A DNA stretch of 64,000 nt, from assembly GCA_002708825.1 (NCBI GenBank), contig PAPF01000007.1:376776-440775 (forward strand). Direction: 5' to 3'. Origin of the DNA: Phyllobacteriaceae bacterium (lineage in GTDB: Bacteria > Pseudomonadota > Alphaproteobacteria > Rhizobiales > Rhizobiaceae). Each line of letters opens with the position of its first letter. The first letter of the stretch is position 1. The notes under the pieces are model-generated. The model saw only the letters and a list, made by a program, of their open reading frames with translations. It was not told the origin of the DNA and made no database searches. A program made the translations under genes and the position numbers. Positions 26,774 to 36,125 of the stretch are shown one piece after another.

Positions 26774-29617
26774 ATGCTTGACAAGACCTATGACGCGGCG
26801 GCCATCGAGCCCCGGATCGCGACGAAATGGGATGAGGCCGATGCGTTCCGCGCCGGTGCGGGCGCCGGTCAGGACGCGGAAACCTTCTGCATCGTGATCC
26901 CGCCGCCCAATGTCACCGGGTCGCTGCACATGGGCCATGCGCTCAACAACACGCTCCAGGACATCCTCGTCCGTTTCGAGCGCATGCGCGGCAAGGACGT
27001 GCTCTGGCAACCCGGCATGGACCATGCGGGGATTGCCACGCAGATGGTCGTGGAGCGCCAGCTTGCAGAACGCGGGGAACCGCATCGCCGCGACATGGGC
27101 CGGGAGGCCTTTGTCGATCGCGTCTGGCAGTGGAAGGACGAATCCGGCGGCATGATCTTCAACCAGCTCAAGAGGCTGGGAGCGTCCTGCGACTGGGCGC
27201 GCGAGCGCTTCACCATGGACGACGGCCTTTCGAAGGCCGTTCTTGAAGTCTTCGTGACGCTTTACAAGGAAGGGCTGATCTACAAGGACAAGCGGCTCGT
27301 CAACTGGGATCCGAAGCTTCTCACGGCGATTTCCGACCTTGAGGTCGAACAGGTCGAGACAAAGGGAAACCTTTGGCATTTCCGCTATCCGCTGGCCGAT
27401 GGCGTCACCTACGAGCACCCCTACAACCTGGACGAAGAGGGCAACCGCATCGGCTGGAAGCCGTCCGATGGTGAGCCGGCCGGTTACGAGACGCGCGATT
27501 ACCTCGTGGTCGCCACCACGCGGCCCGAGACCATGCTCGGCGACACCGGGGTTGCGGTGCACCCGGACGATCCGCGCTACAGGGATCTCGTCGGCAAGCA
27601 CGTGATCCTGCCGCTTGTCGGCCGTCGCATCCCCATCGTTGCCGACGAATACCCGGATCCCGAAGCAGGCACAGGCGCGGTGAAGATGACGCCTGCGCAC
27701 GACTTCAACGATTTCGACGTTGGCAAGCGCCACCACCTGCCGGCCATCAACATCCTGACCGTCGACGCGCGCATCACGCTCAAGGAAAACGACGAGTTCC
27801 TCGAAGGCCTGCAACAGGAAGGCAAGCTGCTGCAGACCCTTGAGGACCTGGACGGGCTCGACCGGTTCGAGGCCCGGAAGGTCGTCGTCGCCAAGATGGA
27901 TGAACTGGGCCTGCTGGCCGCGGTCGAGCCGCATGTGCACATGGTGCCCCATGGCGACCGCGGCGGGGTGCCCATCGAACCCTACCTGACCGACCAGTGG
28001 TATGTGAACGCCGCCGAACTGGCCAGGCCTGCCATCGCGTCCGTGCGCGAAGGCCGCACCAACTTCGTGCCGAAAAACTGGGAGAAGACCTATTTCGACT
28101 GGATGGAGAACATCCAGCCGTGGTGCATTTCCCGGCAATTGTGGTGGGGACACCAGATTCCCGCCTGGTACGGGCCCGACGGCCAGGTCTTCGTGGAAAA
28201 GGATGAGGAGACGGCGCTGGAGGCCGCCATCCAGCACTACATCTCCCATGAAGGCCCGTGGAAGGCCTGGGTCGAGGAGAAACTGGAGAACTTCAGGCCC
28301 GGCGAAATCCTCGAACGCGACGAGGACGTGCTCGACACGTGGTTTTCTTCCGCCCTGTGGCCGTTTTCCACGCTTGGCTGGCCGGACAGGACGCCCGAAC
28401 TGAAGAAATACTACCAGACGGACGTTCTGGTGACGGGCTTCGACATCATCTTTTTCTGGGTTGCCCGGATGATGATGATGGGCCTGCATTTCATGGACGA
28501 GGAGCCGTTCCACACGGTCTACGTCCATGCGCTGGTGCGCGACAAGAACGGCGCCAAGATGTCGAAGTCCAAGGGCAACGTGATCGACCCGCTGGAACTG
28601 ATCGACGAATACGGAGCCGATGCGCTGCGCTTCACGCTGGCCATCATGGCCGCCCAGGGCCGCGACGTGAAACTCGATCCCGCCCGTATTGCCGGCTACC
28701 GCAATTTCGGCACCAAGCTGTGGAACGCGACGCGCTTTGCCGAAATGAACGGCGTTGCCCGCGATCCGGGTTTTGCGCCGGAAACGGCGGCCGATCCGGT
28801 CAACCGCTGGATTCTCGCGGAACTGACGCGCACGGCGAATGCGGTTACCCAGGCCGTCGAGGCCTACCGGTTCAACGACGCTGCCGGTGCCGCCTACCGC
28901 TTTGTCTGGAACCAGGTCTGCGACTGGTATCTCGAACTTCTCAAGCCCGTGTTCAACGGCGAGGACGAGAAGGCCAAGGCGGAGGCGCGCGCCTGCGCCG
29001 CCCATGTCCTCGACGAGACCTACAAGCTGCTGCACCCGTTCATGCCCTTCATCACGGAAGAGCTTTGGGACCGCACGGCAAGCCGCGAGGGGCTTCTTTG
29101 CCACGCGGCCTGGCCGCAGCCTTCCTTCGAGGATGACGAGGCTGCCGCAGACATCAACTGGCTGATCGATCTCGTTTCCGGCGTTCGCTCCGTGCGCGCC
29201 GAGATGAACGTTCCGGCCGGCGCCATGGCGCCGCTGGTGGTCACGGGCGCCAGCGACCTGACCCTGGCGCGCCTGGAGCGCCATGACGCGGCCATCCGGC
29301 GCCTCGCTCGTGTCGAGAACATCGCCACGGCAGCCGAAGCGCCCCGTGGATCGGCCCAGATCGTTGTCGGCGAGGCCACTGTCTGCCTGCCGCTCGGCGA
29401 CCTGATCGACCTCAAGGCGGAAGCCGCACGGCTGGAAAAGGCCCATGCCAGGGCGGCCGACGAAGCGGCCCGCATCGAAAAGAAGCTCGCCAACGAGAAG
29501 TTCGTCGCCAACGCCAAGGCCGAGGTCGTGGAGGCCGAGCGCGAGAAACTGGCCGAAGCGCAGGAAACGGCCGGGCGGCTGGCGCAGGCCTTGCAGCGGA
29601 TCCGCGAAGCCGGATGA
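26774..29617 (+). CDS. valS: Valine--tRNA ligase
   Basis: PPPNVTGSLHMGHALN (HIGH-type), KMSKSKGNVIDP (KMSKS), C-terminal coiled coil. Confidence 0.97.
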   Translation: MLDKTYDAAAIEPRIATKWDEADAFRAGAGAGQDAETFCIVIPPPNVTGSLHMGHALNNTLQDILVRFERMRGKDVLWQPGMDHAGIATQMVVERQLAERGEPHRRDMGREAFVDRVWQWKDESGGMIFNQLKRLGASCDWARERFTMDDGLSKAVLEVFVTLYKEGLIYKDKRLVNWDPKLLTAISDLEVEQVETKGNLWHFRYPLADGVTYEHPYNLDEEGNRIGWKPSDGEPAGYETRDYLVVATTRPETMLGDTGVAVHPDDPRYRDLVGKHVILPLVGRRIPIVADEYPDPEAGTGAVKMTPAHDFNDFDVGKRHHLPAINILTVDARITLKENDEFLEGLQQEGKLLQTLEDLDGLDRFEARKVVVAKMDELGLLAAVEPHVHMVPHGDRGGVPIEPYLTDQWYVNAAELARPAIASVREGRTNFVPKNWEKTYFDWMENIQPWCISRQLWWGHQIPAWYGPDGQVFVEKDEETALEAAIQHYISHEGPWKAWVEEKLENFRPGEILERDEDVLDTWFSSALWPFSTLGWPDRTPELKKYYQTDVLVTGFDIIFFWVARMMMMGLHFMDEEPFHTVYVHALVRDKNGAKMSKSKGNVIDPLELIDEYGADALRFTLAIMAAQGRDVKLDPARIAGYRNFGTKLWNATRFAEMNGVARDPGFAPETAADPVNRWILAELTRTANAVTQAVEAYRFNDAAGAAYRFVWNQVCDWYLELLKPVFNGEDEKAKAEARACAAHVLDETYKLLHPFMPFITEELWDRTASREGLLCHAAWPQPSFEDDEAAADINWLIDLVSGVRSVRAEMNVPAGAMAPLVVTGASDLTLARLERHDAAIRRLARVENIATAAEAPRGSAQIVVGEATVCLPLGDLIDLKAEAARLEKAHARAADEAARIEKKLANEKFVANAKAEVVEAEREKLAEAQETAGRLAQALQRIREAG

Positions 29618-29642
29618 CCGGCGATCGGTCACGGTGAATGAA

Positions 29643-29673
29643 AAAGGCCGGGCAGCGATGCCCGGCCTTTCCC
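29643..29673 (+). terminator. Rho-independent terminator after valS
   Basis: 12-bp perfect stem AAAGGCCGGGCA-GCGA-TGCCCGGCCTTT. Confidence 0.75.
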
Positions 29674-29703
29674 GTTTACTGGCGCCGTGACCAGGGCGCC
29701 CGG

Positions 29704-30753
29704 TCAGGCCGCGCTGGCCGCGGTGCCATTGCCCTTGCGCAACTCGGGATGCAGCGTCTTGCCCAGGATATGGTCGTCCTGGCCGATGACATGATGCGTG
29801 GACCCGACGATGAGCGGGTCAGGCGCACGGACCACCTGCCGGTTCTTGTTGGGATAGGGCAGGGAATAGAGGAAGTGGCGCATGGTGTTGAGCCGCGCCC
29901 GCTTCTTGCAGTTGGACTTGATGATCGTCCAGGGCGCGTCGGCGGTGTCGGTGTAGAAGAACATCGCCTCCTTCGCCTCCGTGTAGTCGTCCCACTTGTC
30001 CAGCGAGGCCTTGTCCACGGGCGACAGTTTCCACTGCTTCAGCGGGTCGGTCTCGCGCGCCTTGAACCGGCGGTACTGTTCTTCCTGTGTCACGGAGAAC
30101 CAGTACTTGTAGAGGCGGATGCCGGAACGCGAGAGCATCTTTTCCACCTCGGGCGCCTCGCGCATGAATTCGAGATATTCGGTCGGCGAGCAGAACCCCA
30201 TGACCCGCTCGACACCGGCGCGGTTGTACCAGGAGCGGTCGAACAGCACCATTTCGCCTGCGCCCGGAAGATGCTGGATATAACGCTGGAAGAACCATTG
30301 GGTCTTTTCCCGCTCGGTCGGCTTGGGCAGCGCCACGACGGTTGCCGCACGCGGGTTCAGATGTTCCATGAAACGCTTGATCGTGCCGCCCTTGCCGGCC
30401 GCATCCCGGCCCTCGAACAGCATCACCACCTTCTGTCCGGTCTCCTCGATCCAGCGCTGCGCCTTGAGCAGTTCCACCTGGAGCGCGGCCTTTTCCTTCT
30501 CGTAGGCGGTGCGCTTCATCTTGCTCTTGTAGGGATAGACGCCCTGTTCGAACAGCTTGGCAATCGCCTGCGGATCGTGCCGCATCTGTGCAAGATGGTG
30601 GTCGGGAACATGTGCCTTGGACTTGACCGCGGCCGCGGTGGCGTCCGGCTCGCCCAGGACCGCCAGCGTCTCTGCCGAAGGTTCTGGCGAAGTTACTGCC
30701 GAAGGAGCCGGGGCCGTTTCGCTGGCGCTGGTTTCCATGTTGTCGTCGATCAT
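29704..30753 (-). CDS. ppk2: Polyphosphate kinase 2
   Basis: FEGRDAAGKGGTIKRFMEHLNPRAATVVALPKPTEREKTQWFFQRYIQHLPGAGEMVLFDRSWYNRAGVERVMGF. Confidence 0.95.
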   Translation of the reverse strand: MIDDNMETSASETAPAPSAVTSPEPSAETLAVLGEPDATAAAVKSKAHVPDHHLAQMRHDPQAIAKLFEQGVYPYKSKMKRTAYEKEKAALQVELLKAQRWIEETGQKVVMLFEGRDAAGKGGTIKRFMEHLNPRAATVVALPKPTEREKTQWFFQRYIQHLPGAGEMVLFDRSWYNRAGVERVMGFCSPTEYLEFMREAPEVEKMLSRSGIRLYKYWFSVTQEEQYRRFKARETDPLKQWKLSPVDKASLDKWDDYTEAKEAMFFYTDTADAPWTIIKSNCKKRARLNTMRHFLYSLPYPNKNRQVVRAPDPLIVGSTHHVIGQDDHILGKTLHPELRKGNGTAASAA

Positions 30754-30934
30754 CTTGAACCCTCCTGCATTAGCTAATATTCTACCTATGGTCGATGATC
30801 AGGCTTCATGTGTCCTTGATGCGTGTCAATCCGCGACAAGACTTTTTTCAGTCTTGCCATTGCGGCCGCGGGAGGTCACTTGTCAGGCTGGGCACCCTTG
30901 AGGGGTGCGGAAACCATCCGGTGGAGCAGGGCGA

Positions 30935-31870
30935 ATGCACGGAACTGACTGGCTCTGGCCCGGCTTCCTGGCCTTTGTGTTCGCGGTCCTGTCGTTCGAC
31001 CTGTTCGTCATCCACCGCCGGGCAGAAGCGCTGTCGATCCGCAATTCGCTGGTGACGTGGGGCGTCTATGTGGCCCTGGCCCTGGTCTTCGCGGTCGGCG
31101 TCTTCCGGTTCGGCGGAGCGGGGAAGGGGGCGGAGTTCCTGACCGGCTACCTGGTCGAGCAGGCCCTGTCGATGGACAACATCTTCGTCATCGCCATGAT
31201 CTTCGCCCATTTCAAGGTGCCGCCGGAAGCCCAGCACCGGGTGCTTTTCTACGGCATTCTCGGTGCAATCGTGATGCGCATGTCGCTGATCGTGCCGGGG
31301 GTCCACCTCGTCCAGCAGTTCCATTTCATCGGCATGGCACTGGGTGCCGTGCTGGTCTGGTCGGGCTGGAAGATGCTTCGCCATGACGGTGCGCAGATCG
31401 ATCCGGGCCAATCGGCGGTGGTGCGCCTCCTCATGCGAAGCGGGCGCTGCCTGGACAGCTATCGCGGCAACCGCTTTCTCGTGAAGGTGGACGGCCGGCT
31501 CTGGATGACGCCCCTTTTTGTCGTCCTGGCCGCCGTCGAAGTGACGGATCTCGTCTTCGCCATCGATTCGATCCCCGCCGTCCTGGCCATCTCCGATGAT
31601 CCCTTCATCGTCTTCTCCTCCAACGTCTTCGCGATCATGGGGCTGCGCGTGCTCTATTTCGTGCTCGCCGGGATGATGCGGGAATTCGAATACCTCCAGA
31701 CAGGCCTGTCGCTCGTGCTCGTGTTCATCGGCATGAAGATGCTGCTGGCCGGCATCATCGAGATTCCCTCGCTCGTCGCGCTTGGCGTCACTGCCTTCCT
31801 GATCGGCGGATCGGTCGTTGCCTCGATGGTCGCGCGGGCAGAGGACCCGCGTCCGCCGGGTCGGCCCTGA
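30935..31870 (+). CDS. TerC/Alx-family integral membrane protein
   Basis: YLVEQALSMDNIFVIAMIF; VEVTDLVFAIDSIPAVLAISDDPFIVFSSNVFAIMGLRVLYF. Confidence 0.92.
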   Translation: MHGTDWLWPGFLAFVFAVLSFDLFVIHRRAEALSIRNSLVTWGVYVALALVFAVGVFRFGGAGKGAEFLTGYLVEQALSMDNIFVIAMIFAHFKVPPEAQHRVLFYGILGAIVMRMSLIVPGVHLVQQFHFIGMALGAVLVWSGWKMLRHDGAQIDPGQSAVVRLLMRSGRCLDSYRGNRFLVKVDGRLWMTPLFVVLAAVEVTDLVFAIDSIPAVLAISDDPFIVFSSNVFAIMGLRVLYFVLAGMMREFEYLQTGLSLVLVFIGMKMLLAGIIEIPSLVALGVTAFLIGGSVVASMVARAEDPRPPGRP

Positions 31871-32078
31871 GCGCCGGGAAGTCGCGCCTTGTTGCGCTTC
31901 GGCAACAGCCATCGGGAGAGCCATCGTGTAGTCAGGGGCGGTGGCGGCGATTGCCCAAGTCCCGCCACAAAACGGGAGCACCCCCGAAGCCATCGGAGAA
32001 AACGGCCCGCCATGCGGGCAAAGGGCAGGCGTCGCGCTCTCGCGATACGCCGCTTGCGGACAGAAGCAGGGCCAACAC

Positions 32079-32885
32079 GTGCAGGGCACAGGAACGACAC
32101 GGAGTTACCGGGCATTCGGCAGCCTCGCAGGGCTGGCTCTCGCCCTTCTCCTTCCAGTAACGCAGGCTGCCGCCTTTGATCCCGGCAAGGGACAGAAGAG
32201 CGACGATCCGTGGGCGGCCTTCCGCTTCGGCTTCGATGCCTATCGCAGCGGCGACAAGAAGGAAGCGATCGAGGCCTATCGCTATGCCGCCGACAAGGGC
32301 CATGCCGGCGCGCAATGGAAACTGGCGCGCATGTATGCCGATGGCGATGGCGTCAGCCGCAACGAATATGAAGCCTTCAAGATCTTCCGCAACATTGTCC
32401 GAATGGGCGCCGAACCGGGCAGCCCGAACGAGAGCTACGTGTCCGACGCGCTTGTGGCGCTGGCCGGCTACGTGCGCAAGGGAATACCCATGTCGCCGGT
32501 GAGGGCCGACCCGAGGCTCGCCCGCGATCTCTATCTCCAGGCCGCCTCCATGTTCGGCAATCCCGATGCCCAGTTCGAGATGGGCCGGATGCTGCTCGAG
32601 GGCGATGGCGGTCGGGCCAATCGCAAGCAGGCGGCGCGCTGGCTTCGCCTGTCGACCCGCAAGGGGCACTACAAGGCGGAGGCGCTGCTGGGCGACCTGC
32701 TGGTGCAGGACGGCAAGATGGTTCGCGGCCTCGCCATGCTGACGGCGGCGCTGGAACGCGCCCAGCCGGTCGACCAGGGCTGGATCCGCACCCGCCAGGA
32801 GGAAGCCTTCGGCCTTGCCGCCGAGAGCGACCGGCGCACCGCGATGGTCCTTGCCGAGCAGTTTCTCCGCGAAGGCTACAAGTAA
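32079..32885 (+). CDS. exoR: Sel1-repeat periplasmic regulator, ExoR-like
   Basis: AHAGAQWKLARMYADGDGVSRNEYEAFKIFRNIV…EPGSPNESYVSDALVALAGYVRKGIP…VRGLAMLTAALERAQPVDQGWIRTRQEEAFGLAAESDRRTA matches remembered rhizobial ExoR; GTG start gives a Sec signal peptide. Confidence 0.8.
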   Translation: MQGTGTTRSYRAFGSLAGLALALLLPVTQAAAFDPGKGQKSDDPWAAFRFGFDAYRSGDKKEAIEAYRYAADKGHAGAQWKLARMYADGDGVSRNEYEAFKIFRNIVRMGAEPGSPNESYVSDALVALAGYVRKGIPMSPVRADPRLARDLYLQAASMFGNPDAQFEMGRMLLEGDGGRANRKQAARWLRLSTRKGHYKAEALLGDLLVQDGKMVRGLAMLTAALERAQPVDQGWIRTRQEEAFGLAAESDRRTAMVLAEQFLREGYK

Positions 32886-32903
32886 GTCTCGGGCACGATC
32901 GGG

Positions 32904-33242
32904 TCAGGAACCGGGGCGTCCTCCGGCCTTGCCGGTCCAGCGCGCCGGTTCGCACAGTGCGTCCGGTGGCAGGGAAAGCGGTGTCCTGCTTTCCGGCAGC
33001 AACGCCGCCTTGCGTGCGTCGCTTGCGCTCGCATTCTCCTGCTCGCAATCGCCGGTCCTGAGCCATGAGGTGTTGTTGAGGACCATGACGCAGCGCGCCC
33101 GGAACGGCTTTCCGGCGGAGCGGATGCACACCTCCTCGTCCAGCCGGTATTCGGTCCCGTTGGCCCGGCATGTGCAATCGGGCGCGGCCTGAACCGCGCC
33201 GGACAAAGGCCACAGGAATAGCAATGCAAACGCTGCGCGCAT
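32904..33242 (-). CDS. Small secreted cysteine-containing protein, function unknown
   Basis: Signal peptide MRAAFALLFLWPLSGAVQA; APDCTCRANGTEYRLDEEVCIRSAGKPFRARCVMVLNNTSWLRTGDCEQ with conserved-looking cysteines. Confidence 0.65.
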   Translation of the reverse strand: MRAAFALLFLWPLSGAVQAAPDCTCRANGTEYRLDEEVCIRSAGKPFRARCVMVLNNTSWLRTGDCEQENASASDARKAALLPESRTPLSLPPDALCEPARWTGKAGGRPGS

Positions 33243-33296
33243 GGTGGTCATGCGCGGCACTCTACCACATGACGGAATGACGGCGCGACAGTGCCG

Positions 33297-34079
33297 TCAC
33301 GGCGCGAGATGAACGAAAGCGGGAACGTGGTCCGACGGCTTCTCCCAGCTTCGTACATGGGTCTCGATGCCCGCGCTTTCGAGCATGTCCGTCGCCTCTG
33401 GCGAGAGCATGAGGTGGTCGATGCGGATGCCGTTGTTCTTTTGCCAGGCCCCGCCCTGGTAGTCCCAGAACGTGTAGGTGCCGGGCGCGTCTGTGACCGC
33501 GCGGATGGCATCGGTATAGCCGAGGTTCTCCAGCCGCCGGAAGGCAGTGCGGCTTTCCGGCCGGAACAGCGCGTCGCCTTCCCATGCCTTCGGATCGTGG
33601 CAATCCTCCGGTTCCGGTATGACGTTGTAGTCACCGGCCAGGACATAGGGCTCTTCCAGCGCCAGGCGCTGGCGTGCATGGGCTTCCAGCCTGTCCATCC
33701 ATGCCAGCTTGTAGGCGAACTTCTCCGTGTCCACGGGATTTCCGTTTGGCAGGTAGAGCGAGGCCACCCGAAGCACGCCCGACGGCATCGACCACACGCC
33801 TTCGATGAAGCGGGCCTGCTCGTCGCCGTCATCGCCCGGCAGGCCCCGCATCACCTCGTCCGGAGAGGTCTTCGACAGCAGCGCCACGCCGTTGAAACCT
33901 TTCTGGCCGTGCGTCTCGACGTGGTATCCGAGCGCCTCGATCTCCAGCCGGGGGAAGTTCTCGTCCACCGACTTGATTTCCTGCAGGCAGGCGATGTCCG
34001 GCGCGCTGTCGCCAAGCCAGGCGAGCAGGTTTTCGATGCGCGCCTTGACGCCGTTGATGTTCCAGGTCGCGATCTTCAT
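33297..34079 (-). CDS. xth: Exodeoxyribonuclease III
   Basis: MKIATWNINGVKARIENLLAWLGDSAPDIACLQEIKSVDENFP; AGDYNVIPEPEDC; RIDHLMLS; SDHVPAFVHL. Confidence 0.92.
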   Translation of the reverse strand: MKIATWNINGVKARIENLLAWLGDSAPDIACLQEIKSVDENFPRLEIEALGYHVETHGQKGFNGVALLSKTSPDEVMRGLPGDDGDEQARFIEGVWSMPSGVLRVASLYLPNGNPVDTEKFAYKLAWMDRLEAHARQRLALEEPYVLAGDYNVIPEPEDCHDPKAWEGDALFRPESRTAFRRLENLGYTDAIRAVTDAPGTYTFWDYQGGAWQKNNGIRIDHLMLSPEATDMLESAGIETHVRSWEKPSDHVPAFVHLAP

Positions 34080-34158
34080 GGCAAACTTCGCAAAGCAAGT
34101 GTTTCAAGAAAAAATGGATGGTTCCATTAGTCTGTCTGCATGATCCTGCCCGGAACAT

Positions 34159-34180
34159 GCCGCCGGTGGGGACCGGCGGC
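34159..34180 (+). other. Perfect 9-bp hairpin in the 5' leader of the nucleobase permease gene
   Basis: GCCGCCGGT-GGGG-ACCGGCGGC; not followed by a T tract; 28 nt before the start codon. Confidence 0.7.
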
Positions 34181-34208
34181 ACTTAACAACAACGGAGGGG
34201 TCAATTCA

Positions 34209-35582
34209 ATGAGTGACGCAGCTTCAGTGAAGGGCGCTGCCGCTTCAGCCGACATGAAATCCTTGCTTCGCGATCCGGACTATACGCCGCCGGTCGCCCA
34301 GGCGGTTCCGCTTGGCATCCAGCATGTCCTGGCCATGTTCGCCTCGAACGTCACGCCGGCCATCATCGTGGCCGGCGCCGCAGGTTTCGGCTTCGGCTCC
34401 AATTCGCCCGATTTCCCGAACCTGATCTACATGATCCAGATGTCGATGCTGTTTGCCGGCATCGCCACCCTGTTCCAGACCATCGGCATGGGGCCTGTCG
34501 GTGCGCGCCTGCCCATCGTGCAGGGCACCAGCTTCGCCTTCCTGCCGATCATGATCCCCGCCGTGGCGGGGCAGGGTGTGGCAGGCCTTGCCGGGCTTAT
34601 GACCGGCGTCCTGGTTGGCGGCATCTTCCATTTCTTCCTCGGCTTCGTGATCGGCCGCATCCGCTTCGCGCTGCCGCCGCTCGTCACCGGCCTCATCGTG
34701 CTGATGATCGGCCTTGCCCTGATCCGCGTCGGCATCCAGTATGCTGCCGGAGGCGTGCCGCTGATCGGCAAGCCCGCCTATGGCACCATGGCCTATTGGG
34801 GCCCGGCGCTCGTCGTTGTCGTCGTCACGCTGGCCATCAAGTTCTTCACAAAGGGGTTCCTGTCCATCGCCGCTGTGCTGCTCGGCCTGATCGCCGGCTA
34901 TGTCGTGGCCCTGCTCATGGGCCAGGTCAGCTTCGACAATGTCGGACGCGCCGCTGTGTTTGCGCTGCCTGAGCCGTTCAAGTGGGGCATCGAGTTCAAT
35001 TCGGCGATCATCATCGGCATGTGTTTCATGGCAATCGTCTCCGCCATTGAAACGGTCGGTGACACGTCGGGCATCTGCAAGGGCGGGGCAGGGCGCGAAG
35101 CCACCGACAAGGAAATCTCCGGCGCCACCTTCGCCGATGGTCTGGGCACGGCGGTTGCAGGTGTCTTCGGGGGGCTGCCGAACACCTCTTTCTCGCAGAA
35201 TGTCGGCCTGATCTCGATCACCGGCGTCATGAGCCGCCACGTGGTCACCTACGGTGCGATCTTCCTTATCCTGTGCGGGTTCATTCCGAAGGTCGGCGCG
35301 ATCGTCTCCACCGTGCCGATCCACGTGCTCGGCGGTGGCGTCATCGTCATGTTCGGCATGGTTGCGGCCGCCGGCGTCAACATGCTGTCGGAGGTCAACT
35401 GGAACCGCCGCAACATGGTGATCTTCGCGGTGGCCCTCTCGGTCGGCCTCGGCCTGCAACTGGAACCCGATGCGCTCCAGCACCTGCCGGCCACGCTGAA
35501 GATCCTGCTGACCTCCGGCCTGCTGCCATCGGCAGTCATCGCCATCGTGCTGAACCTGGCGCTGCCGGAGGAACTCGACTGA
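34209..35582 (+). CDS. Uracil-xanthine permease family (NCS2) transporter
   Basis: QHVLAMFASNVTPAIIVAGAAGFG; VGDTSGICKGG; FGGLPNTSFSQNVGLISITGVMSRHV (NCS2 signatures). Confidence 0.93.
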   Translation: MSDAASVKGAAASADMKSLLRDPDYTPPVAQAVPLGIQHVLAMFASNVTPAIIVAGAAGFGFGSNSPDFPNLIYMIQMSMLFAGIATLFQTIGMGPVGARLPIVQGTSFAFLPIMIPAVAGQGVAGLAGLMTGVLVGGIFHFFLGFVIGRIRFALPPLVTGLIVLMIGLALIRVGIQYAAGGVPLIGKPAYGTMAYWGPALVVVVVTLAIKFFTKGFLSIAAVLLGLIAGYVVALLMGQVSFDNVGRAAVFALPEPFKWGIEFNSAIIIGMCFMAIVSAIETVGDTSGICKGGAGREATDKEISGATFADGLGTAVAGVFGGLPNTSFSQNVGLISITGVMSRHVVTYGAIFLILCGFIPKVGAIVSTVPIHVLGGGVIVMFGMVAAAGVNMLSEVNWNRRNMVIFAVALSVGLGLQLEPDALQHLPATLKILLTSGLLPSAVIAIVLNLALPEELD

Positions 35583-35607
35583 CGGGTTGCCGAATGCCGA
35601 AAACGAA

Positions 35608-35640
35608 AAGAGCCGCGGCGGGCCTCCCGTCGCGGCTCTT
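35608..35640. terminator. Bidirectional terminator hairpin between convergent permease and erpA genes
   Basis: AAGAGCCGCGGCGGG-CCT-CCCGTCGCGGCTCTT, 15-bp stem with a single G.T wobble. Confidence 0.7.
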
Positions 35641-35661
35641 CCGTTGTCGGATGATTGCGGC

Positions 35662-36012
35662 TCAGACCGAGAAACTCGTCCCGCAGCCGCAGCTTGCCAC
35701 CGCATTCGGGTTGTCGATGCGGAAGGCCTGGCCCATCAGTTCGTCCACGAAATCGACCTTCGCTCCGCCCATGTAGACCAGCGACAATTCGTCGATGAAG
35801 ACCTTCGCGCCGTTTTTCTCGAACACGACATCGTCCTCGTTCCGGGCGTCGGTCAGGTCGATCAGGTAGGAGAAGCCCGAACAGCCGCCGCCCTCGACGG
35901 CGATTCGCAGGCCGATCTTCTCCGGTTCCCGTTCCAGCACCTTCAGGATGCGGCGTGCGGCCGCATCGGTGACATCCACACCCTTCATCGTGCTTGCTGC
36001 GTCGTGACCCAT
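35662..36012 (-). CDS. erpA: Iron-sulfur cluster insertion protein (HesB/IscA/ErpA family)
   Basis: RIAVEGGGCSGFSY…NPNAVASCGCGTSFSV (C-x-n-CGCG). Confidence 0.9.
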   Translation of the reverse strand: MGHDAASTMKGVDVTDAAARRILKVLEREPEKIGLRIAVEGGGCSGFSYLIDLTDARNEDDVVFEKNGAKVFIDELSLVYMGGAKVDFVDELMGQAFRIDNPNAVASCGCGTSFSV

Positions 36013-36125
36013 GGTGTTCAGCCTTGCATTCGTTGTTCCCCCATAGGTAAGTAACCGCTGCGGGACCGTCAACAGCGGCACGGATGACGGACCTGTGCGA
36101 TTGCGGCAACAGGGGCGGGACAGGC

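Noticed and set aside
26768-29632. 954-aa minus-strand ORF opposite valS
   Set aside because: Fully antisense to valS, no recognisable domain; GC-rich shadow ORF.
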